64,000 nt of DNA from assembly GCF_023028345.1 (NCBI RefSeq), contig NZ_CP095490.1, positions 434,001 to 498,000 on the forward strand. The letters run 5' to 3'. Source of the stretch: Halorientalis marina. Lineage in GTDB: Archaea > Halobacteriota > Halobacteria > Halobacteriales > Haloarculaceae. The translations under genes and the position numbers were made by a program. Each line of letters opens with the position of its first letter. The first letter of the stretch is position 1. The notes under the pieces were generated by a model. It ran no database searches, was not told the origin of the DNA, and saw only the letters and a list, made by a program, of their open reading frames with translations. Positions 60,561 through 64,000 of this stretch are shown one piece after another.

Positions 60561-62765
60561 ATGAGTTCAACACTCCACCCAGTCGGTCGATGCCTGCTTA
60601 CCCTCGCTGTCGTGTGCTTTCTAGCGACGCAACTCATCTCGATTACTGCGCCTGTTCAGGCGAATGTTGGCACACAATCCTCGAACAATACCACAGCAGA
60701 GGGCCCATTCCAGATCCTGGCCTCCGCTGATAGGGATTCAGCGCGGAATACCACGAAAATTCCGTTCACGACCTATAACCCCAGTGGCACGACGACCTAC
60801 AACGTGTCCGCTGGTGCCCCGCCAGTTGCATTCGATACCACCGGATTCACCGAACAGAGTGCCAGCGTGTATGCACCGCGTACAGATGCATACAGGAAAC
60901 GGCTTACCACTGATATCCATGTTCCGTACGCCGATGACTGGGTGAGCAACCCGGATGAATTGCGAGTTGTTTCAGCCGGTAACAATACGACCCGAAACAT
61001 CACCACTGGAACAGGGGTCACGTATCCCGTGATGAATGGATACTACGCTCTCGGGCAAATCGAGCCCAGAAACGGATGGCTCCCGACTCGCAATGCCGTA
61101 ATTACAGAGGGCGACAACCCGAGGGTCACAAATCCTGTCAGAGTCGAAGTCAACAGAGGTGAGTTCCTTTCATATGAGGCGAGAAACGGCCAGGCTCTGG
61201 ATGAATTTACTACGAATCTCAACCACTCTCGCATACCGAGTGGAAGTCCCACTGTGGATCAATGGTACGATGATGGCTCCGGGATTACAGTCCAGAGTTC
61301 CTTTTCAAACCGATCGTTCACTGTCGTCGACGATCACTGGGTCGGTGTGGCTCGCACGTCGCCTGGGGCATATTCCGATGAACAGTTCATTCTGAGTCCC
61401 GACGGAGTCTCGATTTTCGCACCGTCTGATTTCTGGGTCACTGAACCATCTGACTGGGAGCGAACTATCGAGGATGGGTGCAAGGTCACCCGGACCGTGA
61501 CTGTCATCCGGAATGGGAACTTGACGACAGTCCAGAGAACCACCTATTATGATGTTCGCCAATGGGAACGATGGAACCTCGTCGACACTGATACGAATCA
61601 GGACGTGTCCGTCGGGGGTAGTTCCGCGCGCCAGACCGGCTCATCGAGTTATCAAGTATCAGACCCCCGAAGCGGCACTATCAGTGCCTCACATGAAGTG
61701 GAAGTCACGCTCCGGCGGAGCTGGGGGAACAGCTCACACCCCCAATGCACCTGGAGTCGGAGTGAGACACTTACACCAGAATCGACAGCAGATCACACGG
61801 CCGAGGCTTCAGTAAGCCGTCCAGACGAACTGTCGATCACCGTCCATGCTGTTGATCGGCAGCGGCTAAATCAGATTTTCGTGACAGTAAACGGGTCACA
61901 GGACCTGAACGGGCAACCCGTCGGCCGGATTCGACTGTCGACGTTAGCATCTGATAAATTCGAGACTATCTACGGGCCGTGGCGGTTCTATCCGGTCCGA
62001 TTGTATGACTCGATCGAGGAGCGTACGCCCAACGGGACAGAGGATCTACCAGGGAGCTTCAATCAACCTGTCCCGAGCGATCACGTCCCGCACATGTACC
62101 GGGACTTTGCTGCGCTCGGTAACTGGTCGAAGGAGGGGCCGATGTTACTGACGGTTACCCGGCGAGAAATCGGGGCCTGGGGAACAGAACCGGCGCTTCC
62201 ACAAGACGTTGTTCATCGGAATAATTCAGCACCGTTCTACAGTGTCTACGGTGGCCGTACGTACATGACCGACGCAGAAATCCGGCTTCTCCAGGCCAAT
62301 GCCGAGGACATCTTTGGAAACGATATCGACGTCTCTGTAGAGCGAATCTCCTATCAAGAGCCACAGTTGGACATGCAAAGCGACGGAAAAACGGTCTACG
62401 TTCGGCTGTTCGATCCCAACACGGGGACTGGACTGGGCGGGCGGACGCTGAATCTGACGGGTACAGACAGAAGTCACGTCGTTACGAATGCGACTGGGTG
62501 GGCGGTAGTGACGGCGAACACGTCGTTCGTGAGTGCGACGTTTGCGGGGACGCCAGTTTTGCGCGGGTCGGCGCCGTTTTACTCCGGTGTTCGATCAAAT
62601 CACTATGCAACGATATTCGCGTTGGAGCGTTCGGGAGACCTCTACCTCTGGCTTGGGAGGATGATCCACGAGGCGTTGCTGGTCGTCGAATGGCTGGCGC
62701 TTCTGTTGTTCTTGACGTGGTACAAACTCGTGTTCAGGCCTACTGACAAACACGGCGCCTCGTAG
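60561..62765 (+). CDS. Large exported protein with C-terminal membrane anchor
   Basis: 734 aa. An N-terminal signal-like helix (CLLTLAVVCFLATQLISITA) and a C-terminal membrane helix (EALLVVEWLALLLFLTWYKL) frame an extracellular region of about 650 residues with many Asn-X-Ser/Thr sites and beta-rich segments (for example TVVDDHWVGVARTSPGAYSD, VYVRLFDPNTGTGLGGRTLN). A late domain (residues about 610-680) resembles CARDB/Ig-like folds. It is typical of haloarchaeal conjugative plasmids and may be a mating-surface or channel cap protein. Family not identified. Confidence 0.6.
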   Translation: MSSTLHPVGRCLLTLAVVCFLATQLISITAPVQANVGTQSSNNTTAEGPFQILASADRDSARNTTKIPFTTYNPSGTTTYNVSAGAPPVAFDTTGFTEQSASVYAPRTDAYRKRLTTDIHVPYADDWVSNPDELRVVSAGNNTTRNITTGTGVTYPVMNGYYALGQIEPRNGWLPTRNAVITEGDNPRVTNPVRVEVNRGEFLSYEARNGQALDEFTTNLNHSRIPSGSPTVDQWYDDGSGITVQSSFSNRSFTVVDDHWVGVARTSPGAYSDEQFILSPDGVSIFAPSDFWVTEPSDWERTIEDGCKVTRTVTVIRNGNLTTVQRTTYYDVRQWERWNLVDTDTNQDVSVGGSSARQTGSSSYQVSDPRSGTISASHEVEVTLRRSWGNSSHPQCTWSRSETLTPESTADHTAEASVSRPDELSITVHAVDRQRLNQIFVTVNGSQDLNGQPVGRIRLSTLASDKFETIYGPWRFYPVRLYDSIEERTPNGTEDLPGSFNQPVPSDHVPHMYRDFAALGNWSKEGPMLLTVTRREIGAWGTEPALPQDVVHRNNSAPFYSVYGGRTYMTDAEIRLLQANAEDIFGNDIDVSVERISYQEPQLDMQSDGKTVYVRLFDPNTGTGLGGRTLNLTGTDRSHVVTNATGWAVVTANTSFVSATFAGTPVLRGSAPFYSGVRSNHYATIFALERSGDLYLWLGRMIHEALLVVEWLALLLFLTWYKLVFRPTDKHGAS

Positions 62766-62869
62766 TCCTCGGAGATTCTTGGAGCCCACAGAAAGAGACG
62801 GGTCTGCCGATTATTTCCCTCTCTAAATAAGAAATAATAACAAGACTGCGCTGGAATGGGGTAGCACAG

Positions 62870-64000
62870 ATGGTCGATAGCGATGACTCTCCAGACGAGG
62901 GTCTCTCTAGCGAGGAGATTGAACACGCGGAGAGTCACGGCCCAGTTGATCGAACGGACCGAACGAAATTGGCAGCTTCCCGGCTTTCGCGCCACGAGAG
63001 TTCGCTCAATTCCTCACTCAGTAGCAGGCGGTCGCCGAAAAGTGACGATATCCCGATCGAACCGTCCGCATCCGCGGATGCTAGCTCGTCGCAGTCTTCT
63101 GGCTCTTCCCGGCCGTCGCCCTCTGTGGACCGATCTGAAGAACAGCGAGAGAGCCCTGATGCTGGTATCGGGACAGAGACTGGCGCTGACGCGATCAAAG
63201 AGGCCACCGACGCCGGCCGTGAATACATCGAGATCACACCCGTTCGGAGTGATATCTCGCCTCAGACCATCACCCGACAGCTCCGGGGCCTGCACTCGAT
63301 GGGTGATGGTCGGGAGCTGCCGTTCAGCCTGGAAAGACGACTCGATCTCTTCGACCCCGTCAACACGTTCGAGTTTCTGATTCACAAGCCCGCCGGCCAG
63401 CAACGGTTCAACTTTTACCTCGGGACCGATCCCATCGACGATCTCGACCGACTTCACAGCAAGACCACCAGTCAGTATCCGTCGAACTATCGCTTCGAGA
63501 CCGAGCCATTCGATATTACCGACTGCTTTGAGAACACGCCGCACCTCTGTCGCTGGCACGGGACCGAGCAGAAACGCAACGACTGGATGATGCTGCTCTC
63601 GGAGTTCAGCGAGGACAGTACCGAGCGGTCCCCGCTCTCGAACTTGCTTGAGGCCGCCATCACTACGGAGGACGAATGGCTCTTCCAGGCTGTTTTCGAG
63701 CCACGCCCTGACTGGACCGGTCAGGCCGAAAAGCAGAAGCGGAATCTCAAGATGGGCGTAACCTCGAATTTCGGCTTTATGCTACAGACGATCCTTGATC
63801 GGTTGGTTGGCGTCTCCGATCACGAACAACGGAGCCGCCACCGGAACGACGCGCCAGCCGAAGAAGTCGGCTCCTCCGAGCAGGGTCCTGACGACCAGTC
63901 CCGACACAAGGCCACCCGGATGGCGCAACTCAACAATAAGGAGCCACAGTCGAGTTTCAACCTCACCCTCCGGTGTGCCTCTTCTGATGAGAAAGCGATC
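62870..64000 (+). CDS. Probable type IV coupling protein, start only (runs off the window)
   Basis: 377 codons from ATG 62870, open to the last base. The N-terminus is long, acidic and Ser-rich. From about residue 115 the sequence EYIEITPVRSDISPQTITRQ, FEFLIHKPAGQQRFNFYLGT and WLFQAVFEPRPDWTGQAEKQ resembles the region preceding the ATPase of archaeal VirD4/TraD-type coupling proteins. The ATPase motifs would lie beyond the window, so the assignment rests on these stretches and on context (VirB4, VirB6, pilins upstream). It would link transfer DNA to the channel. Confidence 0.6.
   Translation, partial: MVDSDDSPDEGLSSEEIEHAESHGPVDRTDRTKLAASRLSRHESSLNSSLSSRRSPKSDDIPIEPSASADASSSQSSGSSRPSPSVDRSEEQRESPDAGIGTETGADAIKEATDAGREYIEITPVRSDISPQTITRQLRGLHSMGDGRELPFSLERRLDLFDPVNTFEFLIHKPAGQQRFNFYLGTDPIDDLDRLHSKTTSQYPSNYRFETEPFDITDCFENTPHLCRWHGTEQKRNDWMMLLSEFSEDSTERSPLSNLLEAAITTEDEWLFQAVFEPRPDWTGQAEKQKRNLKMGVTSNFGFMLQTILDRLVGVSDHEQRSRHRNDAPAEEVGSSEQGPDDQSRHKATRMAQLNNKEPQSSFNLTLRCASSDEKAI

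Noticed and set aside
1..64000. CRISPR arrays and tRNA/rRNA genes
   Set aside because: No regular short repeats with unique spacers and no cloverleaf with a GGTTCRAATCC-type T arm were recognised.

Overview
The window is haloarchaeal DNA (class Halobacteria). Proteins are acidic, coding DNA is GC-rich, secreted proteins use twin-arginine signals, lipoboxes and PGF-CTERM sorting tails, genes have TATA-like boxes with little or no leader, and replication relies on Orc1/Cdc6 with ORB-type repeats. Genus is not assigned. No rRNA, tRNA or CRISPR array was seen.

Layout. 1-9.8 kb: the end of a Bat-type regulator, a very large archaeosortase-anchored surface protein, a decayed second copy of part of the Bat gene, and a DDE insertion sequence. 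9.8-11.56 kb: a winged-helix protein, an antitoxin/PIN-toxin pair and the first 115 codons of a tyrosine recombinase. 11.56-45.45 kb: an inserted block of 33,889 bp. 45.46-64 kb: the rest of the recombinase followed by a conjugative replicon: VirB4, VirB6/TrbL-like, membrane AAA, Orc1/Cdc6 with origin repeats, a primase-like protein, pilin-like proteins and the start of a probable coupling protein.

Main discovery. The block 11564-45452 behaves as one transposition unit. Its ends are 17-bp inverted repeats (CACA-N3-TCGGAGGATG, 14/17 matching), it is flanked by a 6-bp direct repeat TGGTGT, and removing it with one repeat copy fuses the two recombinase halves in frame into a 413-aa protein. A 533-aa DDE transposase gene lies just inside the left end. 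It is itself interrupted by a complete 938-bp IS5/ISH1-like element with 15-bp inverted repeats and an 8-bp target duplication, so the large element is probably immobilised unless helped in trans.

The cargo is a metal-homeostasis island. It holds an ECF Ni/Co transporter (CbiMNQO-like), a Zn ABC transporter with an oxidoreductase and a small protein, two P19-like Tat lipoproteins with beta-propeller and membrane partners, a CobW-CobW-MogA-CbiL operon, three NikR-type regulators with different ligand sets, two tiny Cys/His proteins, a cupin, a TrmO-like enzyme and an SsuABC-like ABC transporter with a Cys cluster in its ATPase. Two repeated DNA motifs suggest two regulons: AT-rich inverted repeats (TTATTAA/TTAATAA type) before the transporter, NikR and cupin genes, and a GGATTCGAGAACC motif before the P19-type genes. 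The sequence thus supports a haloarchaeal cargo transposon carrying metal uptake, chaperone and sensing functions into a conjugative replicon.
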